Source: Methylocystis rosea (GTDB lineage Bacteria > Pseudomonadota > Alphaproteobacteria > Rhizobiales > Beijerinckiaceae). From it: a stretch of 64,000 nucleotides of DNA. Location of the stretch: assembly GCF_003855495.1 (NCBI RefSeq), contig NZ_CP034086.1:2145501-2209500 (forward strand), given 5' to 3'. The notes beneath the pieces were generated by a model, which did no database searches, was not told the DNA's origin, and saw nothing but the letters and a program-made list of their open reading frames with translations. The translations under genes were made by a program, and so were the position numbers. Positions 43,020 to 52,770 of this stretch are shown here, piece after piece (position 1 is the first letter of the stretch; each line of letters starts with the position of its first letter).

Positions 43020-44813
43020 ATGCCGAGCTACAAGGCGCCTGTAGACGACACCCTCTTCCTGCTAAATGATGTCTTGAATTTTCAGCGTTTCGGCAATCTG
43101 CCAGGCTTCGCGGACGTGACGCCGGACGTCCTGTCGCAAATCCTCCTGGAGGGGGGAAAGATCTGCGAGGAGGCGCTCGCGCCGCTCAACCAGATTGGCG
43201 ACGAAAAGGGCTGCAAGCGCCACGACGACGCCTCCGTCTCCACCCCGCCGGGCTTCAAGGAGGCGCATGACGCTTTCGCTCAAGGAGGCTGGATCAGCCT
43301 CGCCGTGCCCGAGGAATATGGCGGACAGGGCCTGCCCTATACGCTGTCGATGGCGATGAATGAGTTCGCCTCCTCGGCGAATATGTCTTTCGCCATGTAT
43401 CCGGGTCTGACCCAAGGCGCGCTCGCCGCTCTGCTGCGCCATGGCGACGACGAGCAGAAGAAACTTTATGTGCCGAAGATGGCCGAAGGCCGCTGGTCGG
43501 GCACGATGAATCTGACCGAGCCGCAATGCGGCACCGATCTCGGCCTGCTGACGACCAAGGCGACGCCGCGCGGCGACGGCTCCTATTCGATCACCGGGCA
43601 AAAAATCTTCATCTCCGCCGGCGAACATGATCTGACGGAAAACATCGTGCATCTCGTGCTCGCGCGCATCGAGGGCGCGCCCGCCGGCGTGAAAGGAATC
43701 TCGCTCTTCGTCGTGCCGAAGTTCCTGGTCGACGGCGACGGCGCGCTTGGACCTCGCAACGGCGTCAGCTGCGGCTCCATCGAAGAAAAGATGGGCATCC
43801 ACGGCAACGCCACCTGCGTCATGAATTACGACGGCGCGCAGGGCTTTCTCGTCGGCGAAGCCAATCGCGGACTGAACGCCATGTTCGTGATGATGAACGA
43901 GGCGCGGCTCGGCGTGGCCATGCAAGGCCTCGCCCAGTCCGAGGTCGCCTATCAGAACGCGGCGCAATACGCCAAGGAGCGTCTGCAGGGCCGCGCGCTT
44001 TCCGGACCCAAAGACCCCGGAAAGCCGGCCGACCCGATCATCGTGCATCCGGACGTGCGGCGGATGCTGCTCGAGATGAAGGCCTTCAACGAAGCGGCGC
44101 GCGGCTTCGCGCTTTCGGCCGCGCTCGACAGCGACATCGCGCACCGATCGGACGACGCCGCCTCGCGCCAGGCGGCCGAGGACCGCCTCGGCCTGCTGAC
44201 GCCCGTGCTCAAGGGCGTGCTCACCGACATCGGCTTCGAAAACACCGTCAAGGCCCAGCAGGTGCTCGGCGGACATGGCTATATCCGCGAATGGGGCATG
44301 GAGCAGTTCGTGCGCGATGCGCGCATCTGCATGATCTACGAAGGAGCCAACGGCATTCAGGCGCTCGACCTCGTCGGCCGCAAGCTGCCGCGCGACGGCG
44401 GCCGGGCGATCATGGCCTATTTCAAGGACACGACGGAGCTGTTGGCGCCGCTGGCATCGGACGAAGCGATGAAATCCTTCGCCGCGCCGGTGAAGTCGGC
44501 GCTCGACGATCTGCAAAAGGCGACGATGTGGCTGATGCAGAACGCCATGGCGAAGCCCGACAACGCCGGCGCCGCTTCTTACGACTATATGCATCTCTTC
44601 GGCCGCGTCGCGCTCGGCGTCATGTGGGTGAAGATCGCGCAGGCGGCGTTGGCGATAAAGGCGCAAGAGCCTGAGCGGGCCGAACTGATGGACGCCAAGC
44701 TGCTCACCGCGCGCTTCTACATGGAGCGCATGCTGCCTGAAACGAGCCTGCGCCTGACGCGCATTTCAACCGGCGCCGACACGATGATGTCGCTCCCCGA
44801 GGAGATGTTTTAA
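43020..44813 (+). CDS. Acyl-CoA dehydrogenase (FadE-type)
   Basis: 597 residues from ATG 43020 with AAGGAGG five bases upstream. FAD enzyme that introduces the 2,3 double bond in acyl-CoA. Blocks visible: TEPQCGTDLGLLTTKA, GTMNLTEPQCG, KIFISAGEHDLTENIVHLVLARIEG and GYIREWGMEQFVRDARICMI with YEGANGIQALDL, which carries the family's C-terminal active-site region. It is the large, 60-kDa class typical of alphaproteobacterial beta-oxidation. First gene of a set with a thiolase and a hydratase/dehydrogenase; a 150-base gap with a palindromic repeat separates it from the thiolase gene. Confidence 0.95.
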   Translation: MPSYKAPVDDTLFLLNDVLNFQRFGNLPGFADVTPDVLSQILLEGGKICEEALAPLNQIGDEKGCKRHDDASVSTPPGFKEAHDAFAQGGWISLAVPEEYGGQGLPYTLSMAMNEFASSANMSFAMYPGLTQGALAALLRHGDDEQKKLYVPKMAEGRWSGTMNLTEPQCGTDLGLLTTKATPRGDGSYSITGQKIFISAGEHDLTENIVHLVLARIEGAPAGVKGISLFVVPKFLVDGDGALGPRNGVSCGSIEEKMGIHGNATCVMNYDGAQGFLVGEANRGLNAMFVMMNEARLGVAMQGLAQSEVAYQNAAQYAKERLQGRALSGPKDPGKPADPIIVHPDVRRMLLEMKAFNEAARGFALSAALDSDIAHRSDDAASRQAAEDRLGLLTPVLKGVLTDIGFENTVKAQQVLGGHGYIREWGMEQFVRDARICMIYEGANGIQALDLVGRKLPRDGGRAIMAYFKDTTELLAPLASDEAMKSFAAPVKSALDDLQKATMWLMQNAMAKPDNAGAASYDYMHLFGRVALGVMWVKIAQAALAIKAQEPERAELMDAKLLTARFYMERMLPETSLRLTRISTGADTMMSLPEEMF

Positions 44814-44820
44814 GGGGCGC

Positions 44821-44930
44821 CCTCCTTCTCCCGCTCGCGGGAGAAGGTGTCGCGCCGAAGGCGTGACGGATGAGGGCCCTCACCCGACCCGGCTGCGCCG
44901 GGCCACCCTCTCCCGCAAGCGGGAGAGGGA
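44821..44930. repeat. 110-bp palindromic repeat, family C
   Basis: Three hairpins in a row: CCTTCTCCCG/CGGGAGAAGG, the GACCCGGCTGCGCCGGG part and CCCTCTCCCGC/GCGGGAGAGGG. They fill most of the gap between the acyl-CoA dehydrogenase and thiolase genes. Confidence 0.75.
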
Positions 44931-44963
44931 CGTGCTGGAAAGATTCGAGAAGAGGAACTCTTC

Positions 44964-46172
44964 ATGGCCGACGCTTTTATCTACGACGCAGTCCGCACGC
45001 CGCGCGGTCGCGGCAAGCCGGACGGCTCGCTGCATGAGGTCTCTTCGCTCGGCCTCGCCGTCACGGCGCTGCAAGCGGTCAGGGAGCGCAACAAGCTCGA
45101 AGGTCCCGAAATCGACGATGTCATCCTCGGCTGCGTCGATCCGGTCGGCGAGGCCGGCGGCGACATCGCCCGCGCCGCGGCGATTTCATCGGGCTACTCC
45201 TACAAAGTGCCCGGCGTGCAGATCAACCGCTTCTGCGCGTCCGGATTGGACTCGGTGAATTTCGCCGCCGGCGAAATCATGTCGGGCCAGCATGATCTTG
45301 CGATCGGCGGCGGCGTCGAGAGCATGAGCCGCGTCGGCATCGGCGCGTCCGGCGGCGCCTGGCCTGTCGATCCGACGATCGCCATTCCCTCCTACTTCAT
45401 GCCGCAGGGCGTGTCGGCGGACCTCATCGCCACCAAATACGGCTTCTCGCGCGATGACGTCGACGCCTACGCCGTCGAATCGCAAAAGCGCGCAGCGAAG
45501 GCGTGGGAAGAAGGCCGCTTCAAACATTCGATCGTGCCGGTGAAGGACGTCAACGGCATCACCCTGCTGGACCGCGACGAACATATGCGGCCGGGAACCG
45601 ACATGCAGTCGCTCGCGGCGCTAAAGCCGTCCTTCGCCTTTTACGCGGAGCAGGGCGGCTTCGACGCGGTGGCGATTCAGGCGCATCCCGAAGTCGAGAA
45701 ATTGAATTACGTCCATCATGCCGGCAATTCGTCGGGCATCGTCGACGGCGCGGCGGCGGTGCTCGTCGGTTCGAAAGAAGCGGGCGAGAAGCTCGGCATG
45801 AAACCTCGCGTGAAGATTCGCGCCTACGCCAATATCGGCTCGGACCCGGCGCTGATGCTCACCGGCCCTGTCGATGTGACGAAGAAAGTGCTGCACCGCG
45901 CCGGCATGAACGTCGACGATATCGACCTCTTTGAGGTGAACGAGGCCTTCGCCGCCGTCGTGCTGCGCTACCTCGAAGCCTTCGAACTCGACCCCGCCAA
46001 GGTCAACGTCAATGGCGGCGCCATCGCCATGGGTCACCCGCTCGGCGCGACGGGCGCCATGCTGATGGGAATCGCAATCGACGAATTGGAGCGCACGGGA
46101 AAATCGACCGCGCTCGTGACGCTCTGCATCGGGGCCGGCATGGGCACCGCGACGATCGTGGAGCGGGTGTGA
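44964..46172 (+). CDS. fadA: Acetyl-CoA C-acyltransferase (beta-ketothiolase)
   Basis: Cleaves 3-ketoacyl-CoA in the last step of beta-oxidation. 402 residues with the nucleophile C91 in [10 protein letters not shown], the catalytic His in [11 protein letters not shown] and the second Cys in [23 protein letters not shown] and [15 protein letters not shown] are further family blocks. Flanked on both sides by palindromic repeats and in line with the dehydrogenase and FadB/J-type genes. A biosynthetic acetoacetyl-CoA role is less likely from context. Confidence 0.95.
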   Translation: MADAFIYDAVRTPRGRGKPDGSLHEVSSLGLAVTALQAVRERNKLEGPEIDDVILGCVDPVGEAGGDIARAAAISSGYSYKVPGVQINRFCASGLDSVNFAAGEIMSGQHDLAIGGGVESMSRVGIGASGGAWPVDPTIAIPSYFMPQGVSADLIATKYGFSRDDVDAYAVESQKRAAKAWEEGRFKHSIVPVKDVNGITLLDRDEHMRPGTDMQSLAALKPSFAFYAEQGGFDAVAIQAHPEVEKLNYVHHAGNSSGIVDGAAAVLVGSKEAGEKLGMKPRVKIRAYANIGSDPALMLTGPVDVTKKVLHRAGMNVDDIDLFEVNEAFAAVVLRYLEAFELDPAKVNVNGGAIAMGHPLGATGAMLMGIAIDELERTGKSTALVTLCIGAGMGTATIVERV

Positions 46173-46185
46173 AGGGTCAACGTTT

Positions 46186-46287
46186 CCTCGCCCTTCGAGA
46201 CGCGAGCTGCGCTCGCTCCTCAGGGTGAGGCAACGTTATGAACCTCATCCTGAGGAGCCCGCGCAGCGGGCGTCTCGAAGGACGAGG
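46186..46287. repeat. Paired palindromic repeat, family D
   Basis: Two opposed copies of a CCTCGTCCTTCGAGACGC...CTCCTCAG-type unit (46186-46230 and 46243-46287), each with its own GC-rich hairpin (GCGAGCTGCGCTCGC; CCCGCGCAGCGGG). They fill the gap between the thiolase and hydratase genes. The same family is at 48549-48678. Confidence 0.75.
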
Positions 46288-46322
46288 TTCAATACAGCGC
46301 AAAATCTTTCGGAGACGAAACA

Positions 46323-48530
46323 ATGAACCTCGTCAATTTCCGCTTCGAGACCGGCGCCGACGGCGTCGCGCTTGCGACCTGGGACATGCCCGAGCGCACG
46401 ATGAACGTCATCACGCCCGAAGTGATGGACGAGCTGGAGCAGCTCATCGACACAGTGGTCGCCGCGCCCGACGTCAAAGGCTGCGTGATCGCGTCGGGCA
46501 AGAGCGCTTTTTCGGGCGGCGCCGATCTTTCCATGCTGCAGCATGGCGCCGCGCAATACGCCAGGGCGCTCAAGGAGCAGGGCGAAGACGCGGCGAACAA
46601 GCATTTCTTCGAATTTTCGCGCCGATTGTCGCTCCTCTACCGCAAGCTAGAGACCTGCGGCAAACCTTTCGCCGTCGCCATTCACGGCGTCTGTCTTGGC
46701 GGCGCGTTCGAACTCGCGCTCGCCTGCCATTATCGCGTGATGGCCGACGACGAGAAGACCAAAGTCGGGCTGCCTGAAATCAAGGTCGGTCTCTTTCCGG
46801 GCGCGGGCGGCACGCAGCGCGTGTCACGCATCATGCAGACGGGCGATGCGCTGCAGTTTCTGTTCAAGGGTGATCAGATCAAGCCGAGAGCCGCGCTCGG
46901 CGCGAAGCTCGTGCATGAGATCGCGCCGAAAGCGGAAATCGTCGAGCGCGCCCGCGCCTTTATCGTCAACGGCGGCAAGGCGCAGGCGCCGTGGGACGCG
47001 AAGGAGTTCAAGGCTCCGTCCGGCAGGGTGTTCTCGCCGACCGGCATGATGATCTGGCCCGCCGCCAACGCCATCTATCGCCGCGAGACCTACAACAATT
47101 ATCCCGCCGCCAAGGCCATTCTGCACGCCGTCTATGAAGGGCTGCAATTGCCGATGGACCAGGCGCTGACCGTCGAGTCGCGCTGGTTCGCGCATATCCT
47201 GCGCTCGAAGGAAGCGGCGGCGATGATCCGCTCGCTGTTTCTCTCGAAGAACGAATTGGACAAAGGCGCGCATCGGCCCAAGGACGTCGGCCCCACCAAT
47301 CTCAAGAAGATCGGCATTATCGGCGCGGGCTTCATGGGCGCGGGCGTCGGCTATATCAGCGCGCTGAACGGCCTCGACGTCGTTCTCATCGATCGCGATC
47401 AGGAAAGCGCCGATAAGGGTGTGGCCACGATCGACAAGCTCATTTCGAGCTCCGTCAGCAAGGGCCGCGCGACCGCCGCCGACAAGGACGCGCTGATGGC
47501 GCGCGTCGTCGCCACCGCCGATTATGCCGCGCTCAAAGGCTGCGATCTCGTGCTCGAAGCCGTATTCGAGGATCGCGCGGTCAAGGCGGACGTCACCAAG
47601 CGCGCGCAGGAGGTTGTGGGCGCCGACGTCATCTTCGCCTCGAACACGTCGACGCTGCCGATCACCTCGCTCGCGGAAACCACGCAGAAGCCCGAGAACT
47701 TCATCGGCATCCATTTCTTCTCGCCCGTCGAGAAGATGCTGCTCGTCGAAGTGATCATGGGCGAGAAAACGAGCGATCGCGCGCTGGCCACGGCGCTCGA
47801 CTTCGTCCGCATCATCAAGAAGACGCCGATCGTCGTCAACGACTCGCGCGGCTTCTTCGCCAATCGCTGCGTGCTCAATTATGTTCGCGAAGGGCAGATC
47901 ATGCTTGTCGACGGCGTGCCGCCGGCGATGATCGAGAATGTCGCCCGCATGGCTGGCATGCCGGTCGGGCCATTGTCGCTCAATGACGAAGTCGCGCTCG
48001 ATCTGGGATGGAAAATCCTGCAGGCGACGAAGAAGGACCTCGGCGAAGGCTCCGTCGATCCCGCGCAAGAACGCGTGCTGCGCTTCATGGTCGAGGAAAA
48101 CAGCCGCTTCGGCCGCAAGAACGGCAAGGGCTTTTATGACTATCACGCCAATGGAACGAAAAGCCTCTGGCCCGGTCTCTCGGCCCTGGCGCAGAATGAG
48201 ATCGACCCCGATACGCTCGACGTCGCCGAAATGAAGCAGCGCTTTCTCGTCACGCAGGCGGTCGAGGCGGCCCGCGCCATGGCGGAGGGCGTCGTCACCG
48301 ATCCGCGCGAGGCCGACGTCGGCTCCATTCTTGGATTCGGCTTCGCGCCCTTCACCGGCGGCGTCATCTCCTACATCGACGGCATGGGCGCGAAGGCCTT
48401 TGTCGCGCTGTGCGACAAGCTCGCCGCGACATACGGCAAGCGTTTCGAGCCGCCGCAACTGCTGCGCGACATGGCGGCGAAAGGCGAAACGTTCTACGGG
48501 CGGTTCATGCCGCAGAAAATGGCGGCGTAA
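46323..48530 (+). CDS. fadJ: Fused enoyl-CoA hydratase / 3-hydroxyacyl-CoA dehydrogenase
   Basis: 735 residues. The N-terminal crotonase domain (about 1-200) has SGKSAFSGGADLSML and KPFAVAIHGVCLGGAFELAL with the catalytic Glu region LPEIKVGLFPGAGGTQRVSR; the NAD-binding part (about 320-500) begins KIGIIGAGFMGAGVGY and contains NTSTLPITSLAETTQKPENF and HFFSPVEKMLLVEV with the catalytic His; two C-terminal helical domains complete it. It performs hydration and oxidation in beta-oxidation. FadB versus FadJ cannot be separated by sequence alone. Confidence 0.95.
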   Translation: MNLVNFRFETGADGVALATWDMPERTMNVITPEVMDELEQLIDTVVAAPDVKGCVIASGKSAFSGGADLSMLQHGAAQYARALKEQGEDAANKHFFEFSRRLSLLYRKLETCGKPFAVAIHGVCLGGAFELALACHYRVMADDEKTKVGLPEIKVGLFPGAGGTQRVSRIMQTGDALQFLFKGDQIKPRAALGAKLVHEIAPKAEIVERARAFIVNGGKAQAPWDAKEFKAPSGRVFSPTGMMIWPAANAIYRRETYNNYPAAKAILHAVYEGLQLPMDQALTVESRWFAHILRSKEAAAMIRSLFLSKNELDKGAHRPKDVGPTNLKKIGIIGAGFMGAGVGYISALNGLDVVLIDRDQESADKGVATIDKLISSSVSKGRATAADKDALMARVVATADYAALKGCDLVLEAVFEDRAVKADVTKRAQEVVGADVIFASNTSTLPITSLAETTQKPENFIGIHFFSPVEKMLLVEVIMGEKTSDRALATALDFVRIIKKTPIVVNDSRGFFANRCVLNYVREGQIMLVDGVPPAMIENVARMAGMPVGPLSLNDEVALDLGWKILQATKKDLGEGSVDPAQERVLRFMVEENSRFGRKNGKGFYDYHANGTKSLWPGLSALAQNEIDPDTLDVAEMKQRFLVTQAVEAARAMAEGVVTDPREADVGSILGFGFAPFTGGVISYIDGMGAKAFVALCDKLAATYGKRFEPPQLLRDMAAKGETFYGRFMPQKMAA

Positions 48531-48548
48531 TCACATTCGGCATCACAG

Positions 48549-48678
48549 CCCTCGTGCTTCGAGACGGTCGCTTCGCGACTTCCTCAGCATGAGGGCTTCT
48601 TCATCGAGCATGCAAAAATGCGGAGCTGAGGCCCCTCATCCTGAGGAGCGCCGCAGGCGCGTCTCGAAGGACGAGGGG
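48549..48678. repeat. Paired palindromic repeat, family D
   Basis: Second instance of the family D pair (48549-48595 and 48631-48678, opposite orientation: CCCTCGTGCTTCGAGAC...; ...GTCTCGAAGGACGAGGGG). It lies between the hydratase/dehydrogenase gene and lgt. Confidence 0.75.
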
Positions 48679-48803
48679 CCGCGTCTGAACGCACGCTGCG
48701 AGGGCGCTTCACCTTTAGGGGACATGACATCCGCAGGGCCGACGGGTAAAAGACAGGCTGGGCGTGTAGGTTCGAAACGCGCGCCCGCGCCCGGACCTGG
48801 TTG

Positions 48804-49628
48804 ATGCCGATTTTTGTGCTTCCCTTTCCAGTGATCGATCCTGTCGCCGTCAACATCGGGCCCGTGCCGCTGCGGTGGTATGCGCTCGCCTATATCGGCG
48901 GCTTCATCTTCGGCTGGCTCGGCTTGCGCGCGCTCGCCGCCAACGACGCGCTCTGGAGACGCGGCCAACCGCGACCAAGCCGAGAGTCGCTCGATGATCT
49001 TCTCGTCTTCGTCGCCTTCGGCGTCGTCATCGGCGGACGACTCGGGCATGTGCTGATCTATGATCCGGGCTTTTACCTCGCGCACCCATTGGAAATTTTC
49101 CAGACATGGAAGGGCGGCATGGCCTTTCATGGCGGCCTCGTCGGGGCGACCATCGGCATGGTCCTTTACGCGCGTCGCAGCGGCGTGCCGCTGCTCACCG
49201 TGAGCGACATTTGCGCGGTGGTGGCGCCGATCGGACTTTTCTTCGGCCGCCTCGCCAATTTCATCAAGCCCGAGATGTGGGGGCGCGAAACCGACGTGCC
49301 CTGGGCGATGGTCTTTCCCGGCGCGGGCGACGTCCCGCGCCATCCCAGCCAGCTTTATGAGGCGGGGCTCGAAGGCGTGGCGCTGGGCCTGCTGTTGTGG
49401 CTCGCCGCGCGCCACGGCGCGCTCAAACACCCGGGTCTCGCCACCGGCCTTTTTGGCGTCGGCTATGGACTGGCGCGCATTTTCTGCGAGTTTTTTCGTG
49501 AACCCGATCCGGTGCAGGAAGCGCTGCCCAATGGATTGACCATGGGCATGGTCCTTTCGACGCCGCTTGTTTTGATTGGCGCCGCGGCGATCCTGTTCGC
49601 GCTGCGCCCAAGGAGCGCGACGGCATGA
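48804..49628 (+). CDS. lgt: Prolipoprotein diacylglyceryl transferase Lgt
   Basis: Inner-membrane enzyme that moves diacylglycerol to the lipobox Cys of prelipoproteins. 274 residues with about seven helices; family motifs GGRLGHVLIYDP, GGMAFHGGLVGATIG (with the conserved His) and FFGRLANFIKPEMWGRETDV, RHPSQLYEAGLEG near the end. The start is ATG 48804, not the adjacent TTG. It overlaps midA by 4 bp (ATGA). The order lgt-midA-pgeF recurs in Hyphomicrobiales. Substrates in this window include the CAP and SLT lipoproteins. Confidence 0.96.
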   Translation: MPIFVLPFPVIDPVAVNIGPVPLRWYALAYIGGFIFGWLGLRALAANDALWRRGQPRPSRESLDDLLVFVAFGVVIGGRLGHVLIYDPGFYLAHPLEIFQTWKGGMAFHGGLVGATIGMVLYARRSGVPLLTVSDICAVVAPIGLFFGRLANFIKPEMWGRETDVPWAMVFPGAGDVPRHPSQLYEAGLEGVALGLLLWLAARHGALKHPGLATGLFGVGYGLARIFCEFFREPDPVQEALPNGLTMGMVLSTPLVLIGAAAILFALRPRSATA

Positions 49629-50707
49629 GCGCCTTAAAGAGAGAGATCGTCGAGACGATCGCTCATGACGGTCCGATGACGCTCGAGCGCTACATGTCGC
49701 TCTGTTTGACGCATCCGCGCTACGGCTATTACATGACGCGCGACCCGTTCGGCGCTGGCGGAGACTTCGTCACCGCGCCGGAGATAAGCCAGATGTTCGG
49801 CGAATTGCTCGGCGTCTGGGTCACCGAAGCCTGGCGCGCCGCCGGCGCGCCGACTGAGGCAAGGCTTGTCGAACTCGGACCCGGCCGCGGCACGCTGATG
49901 TCGGACGTGCTGCGGGTGACGCCGATCGCGCCCAACTTCTTTTCCGCCGTCAGCGTGCATCTCGTCGAAACCAGTCCGGTTCTGCGCGAGACGCAACGCC
50001 AGACGCTGGCCAGGGCCGCAAAGCCGGCGCAATGGCATCTGGATTTTGCGGAAACGCCGCCCGGTCCGGCCTTCATCCTCGCCAATGAGTTTTTTGACGC
50101 CCTGCCCGTCAGGCACTTCGTCAAGACCGCCGGCGGCTGGCGCGAACAACTTGTCGGGCTCGACGCTCAAGGCGAACTCGCCTTCGGACTGTCCGATCAG
50201 ATCGAGCCGACGCTCAATGTTCCGGCGCGCGACGGATCGATCATCGAAGTGAGCGCCGCAAGCCAAAAGCTCATCGGCGACATCGCCGCGCGGCTCGTCG
50301 CCGAGGGCGGCGCGCTGCTGCTCATTGACTATGGCTATGAGCAGACGTCGCTTGGCGAAAGTCTGCAGGCGGTGTCGCGCCACGCCTATGTCGATCCGCT
50401 CGCTACCCCGGGAGATGCGGATCTGACCGCGCACGTTGACTTCGCGGCTCTGGCGCGCGCCGCGCGCGCGCGCGGCGCCAAGGTGATGGGCCCGGTCACG
50501 CAAGCGCAATTTCTGCTGCAGCTTGGCATCGAACGCCGCGCCGAGACCTTGTCGAAAAAGGCGACGCCCGAACAGGCGCAGTCGATCATCGACGCCTTCG
50601 AACGTCTCGCTGGCGTCGATGACGCGCGCCATCAGATGGGCGGACTGTTCAAGGTGATGGCGGTGACCCATCCCGACATGCCCGACCTGCCGGGATTTTT
50701 CGTGTAG
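49625..50707 (+). CDS. MidA/NDUFAF7-family protein methyltransferase
   Basis: 360 residues. The SAM site is at VELGPGRGTLMSDVLRV, and GPAFILANEFFDALPVRHFV and LLIDYGYEQTSLGESLQA are typical of the MidA/NDUFAF7 family. In mitochondria NDUFAF7 methylates an Arg of complex I subunit NDUFS2; an equivalent role here is inference. It is joined to lgt by a 4-bp overlap and precedes pgeF by 11 bases. The gene stays within the lgt-midA-pgeF unit. Confidence 0.92.
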   Translation: MSALKREIVETIAHDGPMTLERYMSLCLTHPRYGYYMTRDPFGAGGDFVTAPEISQMFGELLGVWVTEAWRAAGAPTEARLVELGPGRGTLMSDVLRVTPIAPNFFSAVSVHLVETSPVLRETQRQTLARAAKPAQWHLDFAETPPGPAFILANEFFDALPVRHFVKTAGGWREQLVGLDAQGELAFGLSDQIEPTLNVPARDGSIIEVSAASQKLIGDIAARLVAEGGALLLIDYGYEQTSLGESLQAVSRHAYVDPLATPGDADLTAHVDFAALARAARARGAKVMGPVTQAQFLLQLGIERRAETLSKKATPEQAQSIIDAFERLAGVDDARHQMGGLFKVMAVTHPDMPDLPGFFV

Positions 50708-50718
50708 CATCTGATGCG

Positions 50719-51498
50719 ATGACGTTCGAAACGCCTGCGCTGACCGCGCGAAATCTCAGCCTGCCTGGCCTGCGCCACGCCTTTTTCACCCGCGGCGGCG
50801 GCGTGTCCGAAGGCGTCTACGCCACGCTCAATGGCGGCGTCGGCTCGCGCGACGCGCCGCCGCATGTCGAGGAGAATCGCGCCCGCATGGCGGCGCGTCT
50901 CGGCGTTGAGGCCGAGCGCCTGCTGGTGCCGTTCCAGATCCATTCCGCGGAGGCGCGCGCCGTGCGCGAACCGTGGAGCGCTGACGCGCGGCCGCGATGC
51001 GACGGCGTGGTGACGGCGGAAGTCTCGCTCGCGCTCGGCGTCACCGGCGCCGACTGCGGCATGTTGCTTTTCGCCGACGCGAAGGCGGCCGTCATCGGCG
51101 CCTGCCACGCCGGCTGGAAGGGCGCGCTCGGCGGCGTCATCGAAGCGACCGTCAGAGAGATGGAGGCGCATGGCGCGCGCCGCGCCGACATCCATGTCGC
51201 GCTCGGCCCGGCGATCGGCGCGACGAGTTATGAAGTCGGGCCGGAATTCATCGATCAGTTTCGCGACGCCAACGCGTCCTTTTCGCGCTTTTTTACGCCG
51301 ACGGCGCGCGAAGGCCATGCCACCTTCGATCTGCCGGGCTTCATCGCCTCACGCGTCGAGACGCTGGATGTGGCCTCCTTCGAAGACCTCGGCGTCGACA
51401 CTTACGCCGATGAAGCGCGCTGCTTCAGCTACCGCCGCAGCGTGCATCGCCGCGAGCCGGACTATGGGCGGCTCGTCTCGGCGATCGCGCTGATCTAA
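50719..51498 (+). CDS. pgeF: PgeF/YfiH-family copper/zinc-type peptidoglycan editing factor
   Basis: 259 residues of the former multicopper oxidase/laccase-like YfiH family, now known for correcting misincorporated residues in the peptidoglycan stem. Metal ligands visible: His in FQIHSAE, Cys in TGADCGMLL and His in GACHAGWKGALGG. The end follows the family with ARCFSYRRSVHRREPDYGR. It is the last gene of lgt-midA-pgeF. Purine-nucleoside side activities reported for the family are not excluded. Confidence 0.93.
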   Translation: MTFETPALTARNLSLPGLRHAFFTRGGGVSEGVYATLNGGVGSRDAPPHVEENRARMAARLGVEAERLLVPFQIHSAEARAVREPWSADARPRCDGVVTAEVSLALGVTGADCGMLLFADAKAAVIGACHAGWKGALGGVIEATVREMEAHGARRADIHVALGPAIGATSYEVGPEFIDQFRDANASFSRFFTPTAREGHATFDLPGFIASRVETLDVASFEDLGVDTYADEARCFSYRRSVHRREPDYGRLVSAIALI

Positions 51499-51554
51499 CA
51501 CATGTGCGGATTGATCGGTTCGCGTGAAAGGCGAAGGCCTGACCGGAATCCAGA

Positions 51555-52556
51555 CTACTTTGTCGCGTAGCTGAAGATCATTGAGTGCGGCAGGCCGCGC
51601 GGCGGCGCCGGGAACGGCGCGGCGCGGCGCACGGCCGCAAGAGCGGCGGCGTCGAGATCGGGCGCGCCGCTCGGCTGGTGCACCGCCTGATGGGTGAGAT
51701 TGCCCATCTCGTCGATGTAGAAGACAACCGCGCCCCTGCCTATCGCGCCGCTCCCGCGCACGCGCGGAGGAATACGCATGTGCGGCATGATGAGGCCGTA
51801 GAGGATCGTCAGATAGGTCGTCTTCGCATGGCCGCCGCCAACCGGCGAGAACTTGCGCGGCGCGGCGAGCTTGTAGTCGGGGATCGGCGCGAGCGCCGCG
51901 AGCTGATCGGCGATGGAGTTCGCCTCGCCTTTCTTCACCGACCCCTTTTCGTTCGGGTCGGGCTTTTCCTGCGGCTTCTTTTCGGGCGCGGCCTGCTCGA
52001 TGATCTCGGCGTCGCTCTTGTCCTCGAGGGGCGTTTCCTTGGTCTCCTCCGGAGCCTTCGCCTTTCCGTCTTCGTCCTCGGCGTCCTTCATGCCCTGAGG
52101 CTTGTCGTCCTTGGGCGCGTCCTTCTCCTCCGCGTTCTTCGGCGTTTTGACGTCCTTCTCCTCCGGCGCGTTAACGTCGGACTTGGTCTTGCTCTCGGCC
52201 TCGGGGGCGTCGAAAGCCGGCTTTTCCTCTTCCACGGGCGGCGGAGGGGGCGGCGGCTTCTGCTGCTGCTTTTGCTGCTCCGGCGGCTTCTCCGGCTCGG
52301 GCGCGGGAGGCTCTTCCTGCTTCGGCGCGGGCGGTTCGGTGATCACCTCGACGGGAGTTTCCTCGACGATCCGCGGCGCTTCGCGGGCCGAGCGCCAGTC
52401 CTCCAAGAGCAGGAACGCGAGGACGCACAGATGCGCCAACAGGCACAGCAGGAGAAACATGAGGAAGCGCGGGCGCACCAAGAGCGCGCGGCGCCGCCGA
52501 AGGGCGTCCACGGCCAAGGTCGCGCTAAAGGCGCGTTGTCCGCTGCTGTCGTTCAT
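51555..52556 (-). CDS. TonB-family energy-transducing protein
   Basis: 333 residues. A basic cytosolic N-terminus, one membrane helix at about 32-51 (FLMFLLLCLLAHLCVLAFLL), then a long Pro/Glu/Lys-rich linker (about 70-215: PPAPKQEEPPAPEPEKPPEQ) and a short C-terminal TonB-like domain (about 250-333: MPHMRIPPRVRGSGAIGRGA, VFYIDEMGNLTHQAVHQPSG). It should couple the proton-motive force to outer-membrane receptors. No exbB, exbD or receptor is next to it; it is divergent from the multicopper oxidase gene. Confidence 0.88.
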   Translation of the reverse strand: MNDSSGQRAFSATLAVDALRRRRALLVRPRFLMFLLLCLLAHLCVLAFLLLEDWRSAREAPRIVEETPVEVITEPPAPKQEEPPAPEPEKPPEQQKQQQKPPPPPPPVEEEKPAFDAPEAESKTKSDVNAPEEKDVKTPKNAEEKDAPKDDKPQGMKDAEDEDGKAKAPEETKETPLEDKSDAEIIEQAAPEKKPQEKPDPNEKGSVKKGEANSIADQLAALAPIPDYKLAAPRKFSPVGGGHAKTTYLTILYGLIMPHMRIPPRVRGSGAIGRGAVVFYIDEMGNLTHQAVHQPSGAPDLDAAALAAVRRAAPFPAPPRGLPHSMIFSYATK

Positions 52557-52696
52557 TGGGATGGAAAGCCGCTCTCCAGCGCCGCCGCTGCTTGCATAGT
52601 CGAACTGTGTCGGTGATCGGGGGGCGTCACTTTAAAATTATAGCCGCCTTTGGGCAAAAACGCGCCCCCGCAAAAACATGACGCGTTTTGCCGCAG

Positions 52697-52724
52697 TTAT
52701 CAATGCGCTGAGACCGCATATATA
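52697..52724 (+). promoter_or_regulatory. Possible promoter of the multicopper oxidase gene
   Basis: TTATCA (52697-52702), 16 bases, TATATA (52719-52724), in an AT-rich stretch 47 bases before the ATG. No copper-responsive CueR- or CopR-like palindrome was recognised in the spacer. Confidence 0.35.
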
Positions 52725-52770
52725 AGCAGTATCTAATTTAAGTGGCGCTCGAACGCCGCTGGGGGGATGC

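Noticed and set aside
43062-44666. Minus-strand frame of 534 codons
   Set aside because: Complementary to the acyl-CoA dehydrogenase gene; low-complexity, Arg/His-rich translation without domains, as expected from GC-rich antisense frames.
46824-48458. Minus-strand frame of 544 codons
   Set aside because: Complementary to the FadJ-type gene; no recognisable domain.
52557-52770. Copper-responsive CueR/CopR operator ahead of the oxidase
   Set aside because: No suitable palindrome found in the region; only a possible promoter is reported.
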